From Luidia sarsii (lineage: Eukaryota > Echinodermata > Asteroidea > Paxillosida > Luidiidae), in NCBI GenBank assembly GCA_949987565.1, contig OX465102.1, positions 16,736,006 to 16,800,005 of the forward strand: a stretch of 64,000 bases of DNA, in the 5' to 3' direction. This document shows positions 31,074-43,512 of the stretch, one piece after another. A program made the position numbers and the translations under genes. How positions within the stretch are numbered: position 1 is the stretch's first letter; each line of letters begins with the position of its first letter. The notes under the pieces were generated by a model. That model was not told the DNA's origin, ran no database searches, and saw only the letters and a program-made list of their open reading frames with translations.

Positions 31074-32760
31074 GCCTGGTCATTGCCTGGCTGCCCCTGG
31101 TCATTGCCTGGCTGCCCCTGGTCATTGCCTGGCTGCCCCTGGTCATTGATTGGCTGTCCCTGTCATTGCCTTGCTGCCCCTGGTCATTGCCTTGCTGGCC
31201 GGTGTCGTTGCCTGGCTGCCCCTGGTCATTGCCTGGCTGCCCCTGTTCATTGCCTGGCTGCCCCTGGCCATTGCTTGGCTGTCCCTGTCATTGCCTTGCT
31301 GCCCCTGGTCATTGCCTGGCTGCCCCTGGTCATTGCCTAATTGCTGCCCCTGGTCATTGCCTTGGTGACCCTAGTCATTGCCTTGGTGCCCTTGGTCATT
31401 GCCTGGCTGCCCCTGGTCATTGCCTGGCTGCCCCTCGGTCAATTGGCTGGCTGCCCCTGGTCATTGCCTGGCTGCCCCCTGGTCATTGCCTTGGTGACCC
31501 TAGTCATTGCCTTGGCTGCCCCTAGTCATTGCCTGTCTGCCCCTGGTCATTGCCTGGCTGCCCCTGGTCATTGCCTGGCTGCCCCTCGGTCAATTGGCTG
31601 GCTGCCCCTGGTCATTGCCTGGCTGCCCCTGGTCATTGCCTGGCTGCCCCTGGTCATTGCCTGGTTGTCCCTGGTCATTGCCTTGGTGCCCCCTGGTCAT
31701 TGCCTTGGTGCCCCTGGTCATTGCCTGGCTGCCCTCGGTCATTGCCTGGCTGCCCCTGGTCATTGCCTTGCTGCCCCCTGGTCATTGCCTGGTTGTCCCT
31801 GGTCATTGCCTTGGTGCCCCCTGGTCATTGCCTTGGTGCCCCTGGTCATTGCCTGGCTGCCCTCGGTCATTGCCTGGCTGCCCCTGGTCATTGCCTTGCT
31901 GCCCCCTGGTCATTGCCTTGGTGACCCTGGTCATTGCCTTGGTGCCCCTGGCCATTGCCTGGCTGCCCCTGGTCATTGCTTGGCTGTCCCTCGGTCAATT
32001 GGCTGGCTGCCCCTGGTCATTGCCTGGCTGTCCCTTGTCATTGCTTGGCTGCCCCTGGTCATTGCTTGGCTGCCCCTGGTCATTGCTTGGCTGCCCCTGG
32101 TCATTGCCTGGCTGCCCCTGGTCATTGCCTGGCTGCCCCTGGTCATTGCTTGCCTGCCCCTGGTCATTGCCTTGGTGTCCCTGGCCATTGCCTTGGTGCC
32201 CCTGGTCATTGCCTTGGTGCCCCCTGGTCATTGCCTTGCTGCCCCCTGGTCATTGCTTGGCTGCCTCTGGTCATTGCTTGGCTGGCCCTCGGTCAATTGG
32301 CTTGGTGACCCTAGTCATTGCCTTGGCTGTCCCTAGTCATTGCCTGTCTGCCCCTGGTCATTGCTTGGCTGCCCCTCGGTCAATTGGCTGGCTGCCCCTG
32401 GTCATTGCTTGGCTGCCCCTGGTCATTGCTTGGCTGCCCCTGGTCATTGCTTGGCTGCCCCTGGTCATTGGTTGGCTGCCCCTGGTCATTGCCTGGCTGC
32501 CCCTGGTCATTGCCTGGCTGCCCCTGGTCATTGCCTGGCTGCCCCTCGGTCAATTGGCTGGCTGCCCCTGGTCATTGCCTTGGTGCCCCTGGTCATTGCC
32601 TGGCTGCCCCTGGTCATTGCCTTGCTGCCCCCTGGCCATTGCCTGGCTGCCCCTGGTCATTGCTTGGCTGCCCCTGGTCATTGCCTTGGTGTCCCTGGTC
32701 ATTGCCTGGCTGCCCCTGGTCATTGCCTGGCTGCCCCTGGTCATTGCCTGGCTGCCCCTA
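31074..32760. repeat. 21-bp minisatellite, array 2
   Basis: Same unit as array 1, with TTGGTGCCC and TTGGTGACC variants forming longer sub-patterns. Confidence 0.95.
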
Positions 32761-33487
32761 GCAGCAGGGTTAGAGACAGAGTGCCCGAGACAATAAGCTA
32801 TGCTGGAAATAGATGGAACAATTATTGATAGATGGAATAGATGGAAGACATAGGCCTTGGTAAACAGGTTGTTGTTTCAATGCTGGAGGTCTGATCTGAA
32901 GGTTTCAAAGAAAGTGGTCAGTTTGGAATGTGTCCAGGATGACTGAGCTTTATAGTGGGCTGTAATTGAAGTGTATTATGTTGTGGTTACAAATTTTAGG
33001 GCAGAAGGTTATAAAGCTATTTTTTAAAAGGTCAAGATAGCTTAGGAGGAGTGACTAATAAACAACACTATGTATGGATTTTATACTAATATAATGTATG
33101 CAGATATTTTGTTTCTCTGATTAATGAAGTTGCTATATTAAAAAAAAAATCAAAACAGCTTCTGCCATACCCTCCATTAGAATATTGCATATCTGTATGA
33201 ATAAAACGCAGTGTACGTTTTCTTCAAGGATACATATCCCGGAAAAAGAAAAAAAGGAAATAAAATAAACAAACAAAAAATATCTGGGACATTGTGCATG
33301 TGACCACATCACAACTCTGTCAACGGATGTCCACCCGCCGGGTAAATATCTTTTTACTTTGATCTTCCTGTGTTATTGCTTGTTGCGGCCGATGTTACAG
33401 TTCATGACCTGATGTTGGCTGGGGGTGTGTGTGAAAACCAGGCCAGAGCAGAGTAAAGCAGAGCCCTTGGGAGATATAGCCAAGCAT
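32761..33487. repeat. 727-bp spacer, copy 2
   Basis: Exactly 2116 bp before copy 3, and I saw no difference between copies 2 and 3 in the stretches compared. Confidence 0.9.
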
Positions 33488-34876
33488 GCCTGGTCATTGC
33501 CTGGCTGCCCCTGGTCATTGCCTGGCTGCCCCTGGTCATTGCTTGGCTGTCCCTGTCATTGCCTTGCTGCCCCTGGTCATTGCCTTGCTGGCCGGTGTCG
33601 TTGCCTGGCTGCCCCTGGTCATTGCCTGGCTGCCCCTGGTCATTGCCTGGCTGCCCCTCGGTCATTGCTTGGCTGTCCCTGTCATTGCCTTGCTGCCCCT
33701 GGTCATTGCCTAATTGCTGCCCCTTGGTCATTGCCTTGGTGACCCTAGTCATTGCCTTGGTGCCCTTGGTCATTGCCTGGCTGCCCCTGGTCATTGCCTG
33801 GCTGCCCCTGGTCATTGCTTGGCTGCCCCTGGTCATTGCCTGGCTGCCCCTGGTCATTGCCTGGCTGCCCCTCGGTCAATTGGCTGGCTGCCCCTGGTCA
33901 TTGCCTGGCTGCCCCCTGGTCATTGCCTTGGTGACCCTAGTCATTGCCTTGGCTGCCCCTAGTCATTGCCTGTCTGCCCCTGGTCATTGCCTGGCTGCCC
34001 CTGGTCATTGCCTGGCTGCCCCTCGGTCAATTGGCTGGCTGCCCCTGGTCATTGCCTGGCTGCCCCTGGTCATTGCCTGGCTGCCCCTGGTCATTGCCTG
34101 GTTGTCCCTGGTCATTGCCTTGGTGCCCCCTGGTCATTGCCTTGGTGCCCCTGGTCATTGCCTGGCTGCCCTCGGTCATTGCCTGGCTGCCCCTGGTCAT
34201 TGCCTTGCTGCCCCCTGGTCATTGCCTTGGTGACCCTGGTCATTGCCTTGGTGCCCCTGGCCATTGCCTGGCTGCCCCTGGTCATTGCTTGGCTGCCCCT
34301 CGGTCAATTGGCTGGCTGCCCCTGGTCATTGCTTGGCTGCCCCTGGTCATTGCCTTGGTGCCCCTGGTCATTGCTTGGCTGCCCCTGGTCATTGCCTGGC
34401 TGTCCCTGGTCATTGCTTGGCTGCCCCTGGTCATTGCTTGGCTGCCCCTGGTCATTGCTTGGCTGCCCCTGGTCATTGCCTGGCTGCCCCTGGTCATTGC
34501 CTGGCTGCCCCTGGTCATTGCTTGGCTGCCCCTGGTCATTGCCTTGGTGTCCCTGGTCATTGCCTTGGTGCCCCTGGTCATTACCTTGGTGCCCCCTGGT
34601 CATTGCCTTGCTGCCCCCTGGCCATTGCCTGGCTGCCTCTGGTCATTGCTTGGCTGCCCCTCGGTCAATTGGCTGGCTGCCCCTGGTCATTGCTTGGCTG
34701 CCCCTCGGTCAATTGGCTGGCTGCCCCTGGTCATTGCTTGGCTGCCCCTGGTCATTGCCTGGCTGCCCCTGGTCATTGCTTGGCTGCCCCTGGTCATTGC
34801 CTTGGTGTCCCTGGTCATTGCCTGGCTGCCCCTGGTCATTGCCTGGCTGCCCCTGGTCATTGCCTGGCTGCCCCTA
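33488..34876. repeat. 21-bp minisatellite, array 3
   Basis: Matches the first part of array 4 base for base until about 34756, where the arrays diverge. Confidence 0.95.
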
Positions 34877-35603
34877 GCAGCAGGGTTAGAGACAGAGTGC
34901 CCGAGACAATAAGCTATGCTGGAAATAGATGGAACAATTATTGATAGATGGAATAGATGGAAGACATAGGCCTTGGTAAACAGGTTGTTGTTTCAATGCT
35001 GGAGGTCTGATCTGAAGGTTTCAAAGAAAGTGGTCAGTTTGGAATGTGTCCAGGATGACTGAGCTTTATAGTGGGCTGTAATTGAAGTGTATTATGTTGT
35101 GGTTACAAATTTTAGGGCAGAAGGTTATAAAGCTATTTTTTAAAAGGTCAAGATAGCTTAGGAGGAGTGACTAATAAACAACACTATGTATGGATTTTAT
35201 ACTAATATAATGTATGCAGATATTTTGTTTCTCTGATTAATGAAGTTGCTATATTAAAAAAAAAATCAAAACAGCTTCTGCCATACCCTCCATTAGAATA
35301 TTGCATATCTGTATGAATAAAACGCAGTGTACGTTTTCTTCAAGGATACATATCCCGGAAAAAGAAAAAAAGGAAATAAAATAAACAAACAAAAAATATC
35401 TGGGACATTGTGCATGTGACCACATCACAACTCTGTCAACGGATGTCCACCCGCCGGGTAAATATCTTTTTACTTTGATCTTCCTGTGTTATTGCTTGTT
35501 GCGGCCGATGTTACAGTTCATGACCTGATGTTGGCTGGGGGTGTGTGTGAAAACCAGGCCAGAGCAGAGTAAAGCAGAGCCCTTGGGAGATATAGCCAAG
35601 CAT
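34877..35603. repeat. 727-bp spacer, copy 3
   Basis: See copy 2; second member of the 2116-bp tandem duplication. Confidence 0.9.
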
Positions 35604-37970
35604 GCCTGGTCATTGCCTGGCTGCCCCTGGTCATTGCCTGGCTGCCCCTGGTCATTGCTTGGCTGTCCCTGTCATTGCCTTGCTGCCCCTGGTCATTGCC
35701 TTGCTGGCCGGTGTCGTTGCCTGGCTGCCCCTGGTCATTGCCTGGCTGCCCCTGGTCATTGCCTGGCTGCCCCTCGGTCATTGCTTGGCTGTCCCTGTCA
35801 TTGCCTTGCTGCCCCTGGTCATTGCCTAATTGCTGCCCCTTGGTCATTGCCTTGGTGACCCTAGTCATTGCCTTGGTGCCCTTGGTCATTGCCTGGCTGC
35901 CCCTGGTCATTGCCTGGCTGCCCCTGGTCATTGCTTGGCTGCCCCTGGTCATTGCCTGGCTGCCCCTGGTCATTGCCTGGCTGCCCCTCGGTCAATTGGC
36001 TGGCTGCCCCTGGTCATTGCCTGGCTGCCCCCTGGTCATTGCCTTGGTGACCCTAGTCATTGCCTTGGCTGCCCCTAGTCATTGCCTGTCTGCCCCTGGT
36101 CATTGCCTGGCTGCCCCTGGTCATTGCCTGGCTGCCCCTCGGTCAATTGGCTGGCTGCCCCTGGTCATTGCCTGGCTGCCCCTGGTCATTGCCTGGCTGC
36201 CCCTGGTCATTGCCTGGTTGTCCCTGGTCATTGCCTTGGTGCCCCCTGGTCATTGCCTTGGTGCCCCTGGTCATTGCCTGGCTGCCCTCGGTCATTGCCT
36301 GGCTGCCCCTGGTCATTGCCTTGCTGCCCCCTGGTCATTGCCTTGGTGACCCTGGTCATTGCCTTGGTGCCCCTGGCCATTGCCTGGCTGCCCCTGGTCA
36401 TTGCTTGGCTGCCCCTCGGTCAATTGGCTGGCTGCCCCTGGTCATTGCTTGGCTGCCCCTGGTCATTGCCTTGGTGCCCCTGGTCATTGCTTGGCTGCCC
36501 CTGGTCATTGCCTGGCTGTCCCTGGTCATTGCTTGGCTGCCCCTGGTCATTGCTTGGCTGCCCCTGGTCATTGCTTGGCTGCCCCTGGTCATTGCCTGGC
36601 TGCCCCTGGTCATTGCCTGGCTGCCCCTGGTCATTGCTTGGCTGCCCCTGGTCATTGCCTTGGTGTCCCTGGTCATTGCCTTGGTGCCCCTGGTCATTAC
36701 CTTGGTGCCCCCTGGTCATTGCCTTGCTGCCCCCTGGCCATTGCCTGGCTGCCTCTGGTCATTGCTTGGCTGCCCCTCGGTCAATTGGCTGGCTGCCCCT
36801 GGTCATTGCTTGGCTGCCCCTCGGTCAATTGGCTGGCTGCCCCTGGTCATTGCTTGGCTGCCCCTGGTCATTGCTTGGCTGCCCCTGGTCATTGGTTGGC
36901 TGCCCCTGGTCATTGCTTGGCTGCCCCTGGTCATTGCCTTGGTGTCCCTGGTCATTGCCTTGGTGCCCCTGGTCATTGCCTTGGTGCCCCCTGGTCATTG
37001 CCTTGCTGCCCCCTGGCCATTGCCTGGCTGCCTCTGGTCATTGCTTGGCTGCCCCTCGGTCAATTGCCTGGCTGCCCCTGGTCATTGCTTGGCTGCCCCT
37101 GGTCATTGCTTGGCTGCCCCTGGTCATTGCCTGGCTGCCCCTGGTCATTGCCTTGGTGTCCCTGGTCATTGCCTTGCTGCCCCTGGTCATTGCCTTGGTG
37201 TCCCTGGTCATTGCTTGGCTGCCCCTGGTCATTGCCTTGGTGCCTCTGGTCATTGCCTGGCTGCCCCTGGTCATTGCTTGGCTGCCCCTGGTCATTGCCT
37301 GGCTGCCCCTGGTCATTGCCTGGCTGCCCCTCCGTCAATTGGCTGGCTGCCCCTGGTCATTGCCTAGGTGCCCCTGGTCATTGCCTTGCTGCCCCCTGGC
37401 CATTGCCTGGCTGCCTCTGGTCATTGCTTGGCTGCCCCTCGGTCAATTGCCTGGCTGCCCCTGGTCATTGCTTGGCTGCCCCTGGTCATTGCTTGGCTGC
37501 CCCTGGTCATTGGTTGGCTGCCCCTGGTCATTGGTTGGCTGCCCCTGGTCATTGCCTGGCTGCCCCTGGTCATTGCCTTGGTGTCCCTGGTCATTGCCTG
37601 GCTGCCCCTGGTCATTGCCTTGGTGTCCCTGGTCATTGCTTGGCTGCCCCTGGTCATTGCCTTGGTGCCTCTGGTCATTGCCTGGCTGCCCCTGGTCATT
37701 GCTTGGCTGCCCCTGGTCATTGCCTGGCTGCCCCTGGTCATTGCCTGGCTGCCCCTCCGTCAATTGGCTGGCTGCCCCTGGTCATTGCCTTGGTGCCCCT
37801 GGTCATTGCCTTGCTGCCCCTGGTCATTGCCTTGCTGCCCCCTGGCCATTGCCTGGCTGCCCCTGGTCATTGCTTGGCTGCCCCTGGTCATTGCCTTGGT
37901 GTCCCTGGTCATTGCCTTGGTGCCCCTGGTCATTGCCTGGCTGCCCCTGGTCATTGCCTGGCTGCCCCTA
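35604..37970. repeat. 21-bp minisatellite, array 4
   Basis: Longest array. Besides the 2116-bp relation to array 3 it contains an internal repeat of roughly 0.4 kb (compare 37038-37316 with 37421-37741). Confidence 0.95.
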
Positions 37971-38697
37971 GCAGCAGGGTTAGAGACAGAGTGCCCGAGA
38001 CAATAAGCTATGCTGGAAATAGATGGAACAATTATTGATAGATGGAATAGATGGAAGACATAGGCCTTGGTAAACAGGTTGTTGTTTCAATGCTGGAGGT
38101 CTGATCTGAAGGTTTCAAAGAAAGTGGTCAGTTTGGAATGTGTCCAGGATGATTGAGCTTTATAGTGGGCTGTAATTGAAGTGTATTATGTTGTGGTTAC
38201 AAATTTTAGGGCAGAAGGTTATAAAGCTATTTTTTAAAAGGTCAAGATAGCTTAGGAGGAGTGACTAATAAACAACACCATGTATGGATTTTATACTAAT
38301 ATAATGTATGCAGATATTTTGTTTATCTGATTAATGAAGTTGCTATATTAAAAAAAAAATCAAAACAGCTCTGCCATACCCTCCATTAGAATATTGCATA
38401 TCTGTATGAATAAAACGCAGTGTACGTTTTCTTTAAGGATACATATCCCGGAAAAAGAAAAAAAGGAAATAAAATAAACAAACAAAAAATATCTGGGACA
38501 TTGTGTATGTGACCACATCACAACTCTGTCAACGGATGTCCACCCGCCGGCACAGATATCTATTTACTTTGATCTTCCTGTGTTATTGCTTGTTACGGCC
38601 GATGTTACAGTTCATGACCTGATGTTGGCTGGGGGTGTGTAAGAAAACCAGGCCAGAGCAGAGTAAAGCAGAGCCCTTGGGAGCTATAGCCAAGCAT
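37971..38697. repeat. 727-bp spacer, copy 4
   Basis: Diverged copy (GCACAGATATC replaces GGTAAATATC; GTAAGAAAAC replaces GTGTGAAAAC). It is followed by unique sequence, not by another array. Confidence 0.9.
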
Positions 38698-38794
38698 GTA
38701 GTACAATGACAGCAAAGTTAGGAAAAGCAGTTTGATACTGGACATTGGACACATTCCCATAGGTTAGTGCAGTACCCGGGAGAGTACCGCCTCG

Positions 38795-39237
38795 CACTAT
38801 GAACATCTAAACGGTGAAAATGGGGTGAAAATGTGAAAAGAAAATTCAGCGTGTTTTCACCCCTATTTCATGGCACACAGTTAGCCAAGTCATTTTCACG
38901 TTGTTTTCACCAGTGGTCTCCAAGGCCACATTCCTGGTGGTACAAATGGCTAGAAGCAATTTAGAAGTATCTGGGAGTGACAGGTACAAGGACACCATAC
39001 AGTACCTCTACTGGTAATATAATTAGCCATCCCACAAGGCTGGAAATTGCCACCCTAGATATTCACGGTTTTTTTCATGGTCTCTTTAGTGACCTGAAGA
39101 TGTCCTTATCAGGTCAGAGAGGCGATTTGTTTCACGGTGAATTCACTGTAAAACGCACCGTGAAATCACGGTGACTTTTTAGTTTCACGGCGAAATGACG
39201 TTTTCACCCCCTTTTCACGGTTTAGATGTTCATAGTG
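38795..39237. mobile_element. CACTA-like MITE, 443 bp
   Basis: Begins CACTATGAACATCTAAACGG and ends CCGTTTTAGATG-type inverse (TTTAGATGTTCATAGTG). A direct TCG lies on both sides (38792-38794, 39238-39240). CACTA ends and 3-bp duplications are the signature of EnSpm/CMC elements. No ORF. It ends 35 bp from the SLC22 exon at 39273. Confidence 0.7.
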
Positions 39238-39272
39238 TCGGGCGAGCCTATAGGTGCTGCATCATTATTTAC

Positions 39273-39384
39273 CGATGACGATGGCCACGACGAAGGTCCC
39301 CGATGCCGAGACGCCAAGGAGGAACTGCATGACCAGGAAGACGGTGAAGTCGGTGACGAAGGCTGCTCCCGTCCCAGCCCCTAC
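39273..39384 (-). CDS. SLC22-type transporter exon (downstream of the two)
   Basis: The minus strand encodes VGAGTGAAFVTDFTVFLVM then QFLLGVSASGTFVVAIVI and one base of the next codon, the third/fourth transmembrane helix region of SLC22 organic cation/anion transporters. Acceptor CACACAG after a GT/G-rich (CA/C on minus) tract, donor GTAAAT. 112 nt, entering in phase 0, which matches the phase leaving the exon at 53409-53555. No following exon could be found to the left, so the gene is either spread further or broken. Confidence 0.75.
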
Positions 39385-39386
39385 CT

Positions 39387-39389
<3 letters not shown>

Positions 39390-39417
<28 letters not shown>

Positions 39418-39418
39418 G
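39390..39418. repeat. (GT)n then poly-G next to a splice acceptor
   Basis: On the minus strand this is C-run then (CA)n directly before the acceptor of the SLC22 exon, in place of the usual T-rich tract. Confidence 0.8.
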
Positions 39419-39617
39419 TAACAAAAGATGAAGCCCCACGGTCGCTTGATACTACGAATCAGTGCTGATATCAACCGAGTCCAAATTATTCTCATACGGC
39501 TGCTCTAAGCACACACACAAAAACCACCAGGCATGAAAAAATCTTCCTGGGATAGAAATAAAGATTGCCAGATATGTTTGGCATTGTGCGTACTGTGTTC
39601 GTCTCGATACAGACATT

Positions 39618-40095
39618 GTGAGAAGTTTCGCAAGCGAACGGATACGGTTAGTGCAACGGTTACGTCATCAATTACAACGTCATACGTTACTTGCTATCCG
39701 CTAAACGTGCGGGAAACACGGATATCTCGCTCGCTACACACGTAAGGAAGAAACGCATTTCTAGTAATTTTGTTTCACCTTTTTATCAATATGGATTATG
39801 TTGTTCAGAAATGAGTAATCGCTGAATATGTACGAGCCATTTTTGTGAGTTTAAAAGACTTTGAAACACGAACAGATTAGTCTCAGTGTAGGGCATAAAA
39901 ACGTGGGGGCATGGTGTCGGAAATAGACTTCATTTCTAGACTTGATTTACACAGCGTATGGGATTGTGAACAGCGCTATAAATTATGTATAGAAATTGTA
40001 TGCAGGAATTGCGAAACGACGGAATAGCCACTAACTGGTACGGATGGCTAAACGCATGCGTACGCGTATCCGTTCGCGTGCGAAACCTCTTGTGT
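39618..40095. mobile_element. possible MITE with TTTCGCAAGCGAACGG ends
   Basis: AGTTTCGCAAGCGAACGGAT at the left and, inverted, GGTTTCGCACGCGAACGGAT at the right form TIRs of about 20-25 bp around 430 bp of sequence. Confidence 0.6.
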
Positions 40096-41439
40096 GGTTA
40101 GGATGAACCTATATCTTTGTTTCATGAAGGGAATTGTTGTATATCACGTTCTCTTATTAAATTGGTACTATTAGCGGGGTAGTAGTACTAAGAAGAGTTT
40201 GTTTTTGACAGAGCAATGAGTAATCAACTACTGTAACGGGGTCACATGTATAAAAACGAGCAAAAGCTGGGAGGTCGATCCAAGCAAACAGCAAAGGCAT
40301 TTACCTGGAAGTAAAATAATTGAGATCAAGGCCATGCTTGAATTTGTATGAATAGTGGTTCCTTTCACTGTTAACATCTGCTGGTGCAAATGGTAGCAGA
40401 TGCCTAATTGAAATGCACACACGAATGGTTTTTGACAGAAGGGCTTTTGTTGTATAGCCTATACAATGTACATTGTGCGTACTCACGCACACACGCTGGG
40501 CAGCCTGGTGCTGGTGTGCTGTGGTTGCACCGAATTTCAACATGGCGGATAATTATGCACGGCACTGATTCCGATCTAGAAAACCTGGGTGATGAAGAAA
40601 ATGTCTCTACGACTGCACAATGCCAGCAAAGCATTTGGATTCTGCACACTCTCCCCTGAAGGGCGGACATAGGCCTACACCTTTACCTTCGAATTATAAC
40701 GTAAACTGGTAGCAATGGACCCATGTATAGCGTACAATAGACCGATTGTACAACCAATATTTACCTGCCATTACTTGACTTATAGAGAATATTTTTGCAT
40801 CTCATTTGATGCCGAACAGAGGTGGAAACGAGCAAAGAAATCGATTATGTTGATTGTCCACATTCTTCTTTGTACATTTCCATCGCTGCTATGTTGCCAA
40901 AATAATGAGACGGAAAAATACCCACTATAAGTCACGTGATGGCATGTAAACAGTGGTTTGATTTAACCCTTGGTCTCAATTGACCTTGAACTATCCTTTC
41001 TAATCAACCGTTGGTTATGATTATTGACACATAATTAATTATGTGTATTAATTGGCAGAGGGGGTAAATTACTTCCTATGCCTTTTACAAACCTCTCTGA
41101 ACAGTTCCTATACCATTAACAGGCAAGTACCTGCCTACCCAGTACTCCAGTACTATTTATAGACAGCATGGGCATAATTATGGCCATATCCAGGCCGTGT
41201 GTGACTACAGCCATGCCAACACACACAAGGTACCTGATACTAGCCAGCTGTTTTTTATCGCCCCAGGCAAGGAATCCTTTGTTTTTCTTTATTTGGTGGT
41301 CATAATTATGGACACCCCTCAAGACGAAGGTCTAGGCCTATTCCAGTTGAAATGGAAAACAAATCTTCCAATGAGGAAGTCACTAGGAGATAAAAACGTA
41401 TTAAGAAATCAAGTACCTGTAATTATTCATCATGAATTC
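40096..41439. other. SLC22 intron, no feature seen
   Basis: Short unconvincing ORFs only. Confidence 0.5.
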
Positions 41440-41740
41440 ATTGGGTCCTGGTTCAGCTTCATCTTTAGAACCTCTATCACACCGTCGCTCTGTGGCCTCA
41501 CTGGCCCTATTCTACAGGTACTACCATGGACGATGCTACAATGGCATTCCTGCCTTGGTTCCCCACGATCGTCCCAATGCTGGTACCACACACTTCTCTT
41601 CACGTATGCACGCACATCCAATTATGGCACCTAAAGCCAATACTAAGCGGTACTCCTCTAGCTTCTTCCCGCGCACTGCTGCACTATGGAATTCTCTACC
41701 TACAACCCGTTTCCCCCTTTCTTGAAACTTGGCAGAGCAC
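41440..41740 (+). pseudogene. LINE ORF2 C-terminal fragment (CR1/jockey-like)
   Basis: Reads PLSHRRSVASLALFYRYYHG then FFPRTAALWNSLPTTRFPLS and a stop at 41726. The RR.VASL.LFYRY.HG and FFPRTA.LWNSLP blocks are typical of the extreme C-terminus of non-LTR retrotransposon ORF2. The RT core is absent, so it is a 5'-truncated copy. After the stop the frame continues NLAEHCLR, where the family usually has a Y(N/D)L..FK motif, and runs straight into the 21-bp minisatellite. Confidence 0.75.
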
Positions 41741-42111
41741 TGCTTAAGATCGACAGAGCGCTGGTTAAGATTGGCAGAGCACTGGGTTAAGAATGGTAGA
41801 GCACTGGTTAAGATTGACAGGGCGCTGGTTAAGATTGGCAGAGCACTGGGTTAAGAATGGTAGAGCACTGGTTAAGATTGACAGGGCGCTGGTTAAGATT
41901 GACAGAGCACTGGGTTAAGATTGGCCGAGCACTGGTTAAGATTGGCAGAGCACTGGGTTAAGAAAGGCAAAGCATTGGGTTAAGATTGACAGGGCGCTGG
42001 TTAAGATTGACAGGGCGCTGGGTTAAGAATGGTAGAGCACTGGTTAAGATTGACAGGGCGCTGATTGAGATTGACAGAGCACTGGGTTAAGAATGGTAGA
42101 GCACTGCTTAA
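41727..42111. repeat. 21/22-bp minisatellite, left block
   Basis: Unit GGTTAAGATTGGCAGAGCGCT (variants GAATGGTAGAGCAC, GATTGACAGGGCGC). Interrupted at 42111 by the Ty3 element and resumed at 51447. Confidence 0.95.
42108..42111. repeat. target-site duplication, left
   Basis: TTAA, matching 51447-51450. The uninterrupted site (GCACTGCTTAAGATCGACAG) exists elsewhere in the same minisatellite at about 51870-51890. Confidence 0.85.
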
Positions 42112-43109
42112 TGTCACGGTTACGTGTAGGGTGATGTTACCCTGTGTTGGTGGGTAAGCCTAATTTTAAAGTTAGGGACTGATTTCTCTGGCAATCGACA
42201 CACAAAAGGAGACAAGGATGAGCCTAGCAAATGATCTTCATGATTTGGATTCGAATTGATTTATTTATGTTCGTATTCTCAAATTCCAACTGAAAAGGGG
42301 CAGACAATTAAGATGATTGAGTGGTTGAAGTGGGAAAATAGGTTGGGGTAGGCTAATTCAATTAGAGAATGGACTGGACTAATTGAACCACATATACAAC
42401 TACTGACTAGGCAAAAGGATAGTAGGGTTTAGGGGTTATGTGAGGGTAAACAAAAAGAAGGAAAAGGAGCACTGTGCAAACCCGCTCTCTCTCAACAGTC
42501 TCCCTGTGTACGCAACACAGAATAAAATAATAAATGAAACAGCCGTAGAGTATACACATAAAACAGCCGTCAACCTCGTGTGCGAAGGCACACGACAACT
42601 TTCAGAAAACTTTCACACAATACGTGGAATGAAACCATTTGATTTTACGGCTTTTTGACCGGAGCTAAAGCCCACACTTGGTCTATGGGTTCTATAAGCT
42701 CAATTTGTCCAGATAACCAGGTCAAAACGGTAAATTAGGATGAATGAGAGATTAAAAATGTGAAAAGTTTCGGAACAAAGTGAACTCACGTTCTATTGGG
42801 ATGAACTCCTGCTAGAGAGAGGCAGATTGTCACGTACGCCACGGCGAATAACATTGCGGAACAATATTGAATTATCGCACATCTGGCATGAACTGAATCG
42901 AAGGCTAGGTTGTTCAAAATATTACTACTATCAAAAATTATCATATTCATGGAGGATTACAGGGGTGGCTAGAATTACTTCGAATAGGAGAATTACACAA
43001 AAATCTTGGGACTATGTTTAGCACGTCGGAACACTAGTTACCGTGGGAAAATGCGTGATAGGGCACGCTACCAAAACAACCCTAGACTCGCTCCAGTCTC
43101 GCTGTCACA
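42112..43109 (-). repeat. 3' LTR, 998 bp
   Basis: On the minus strand begins TGTGACAGCGAGACTGG and ends CCGTGACA (TG...CA). Same length as the 5' LTR and no mismatch seen in the parts aligned by eye; all LTR-internal ORFs are identical between copies. Confidence 0.95.
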
Positions 43110-43110
43110 A

Positions 43111-43125
43111 GTTCCCTGCTTTTGA
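43111..43125 (-). other. polypurine tract
   Basis: Minus-strand AAAAGCAGGGAAC one base from the 3' LTR, the expected primer for plus-strand DNA synthesis. Confidence 0.7.
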
Positions 43126-43512
43126 ACCTTCGCCCTCGAATGGTTCTTAATCAAAAAAAGGTCTTCAAGGAGAGTCACATTTATCACACCAACACACACC
43201 AATATGGGTTTCACAATACAATGAGGCTGAAAGCACAATCCCACAGACTACAACAGTCAAGAGGTGCAGTAATTATCAATTTCAATCAACACAAAATCAC
43301 ACGCGATTTCGAGGAAATATTTCTTAACAAGTTAAAGGTATACACATGGATGCAAGACCCTCAACCACTCAGCTCATTTGTTTGAGTCAATACAAAAAAA
43401 AGTAGTCAAGCAATACACAACTTGATGCACAACCCATGCACAACCGTACATTACATACTATCATTTATACAGGATAACTAAGGATAACTCTCAGTGGTTC
43501 CATTACACAGAA
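43126..43512 (-). other. 3' non-coding part of the Ty3 element
   Basis: Between the third ORF and the PPT. No ORF supported. Confidence 0.6.

Noticed and set aside
29602..38038. Long ORFs encoding GHCLAAP, VIAWLPL, WSLPGCP and MTRGSQA repeats on both strands
   Set aside because: A 21-bp repeat keeps frames open on both strands; no evidence of coding selection.
42407..43021. Small ORFs inside the LTRs, repeated at 50744-51358
   Set aside because: Identical only because the LTRs are identical; not conserved protein families.
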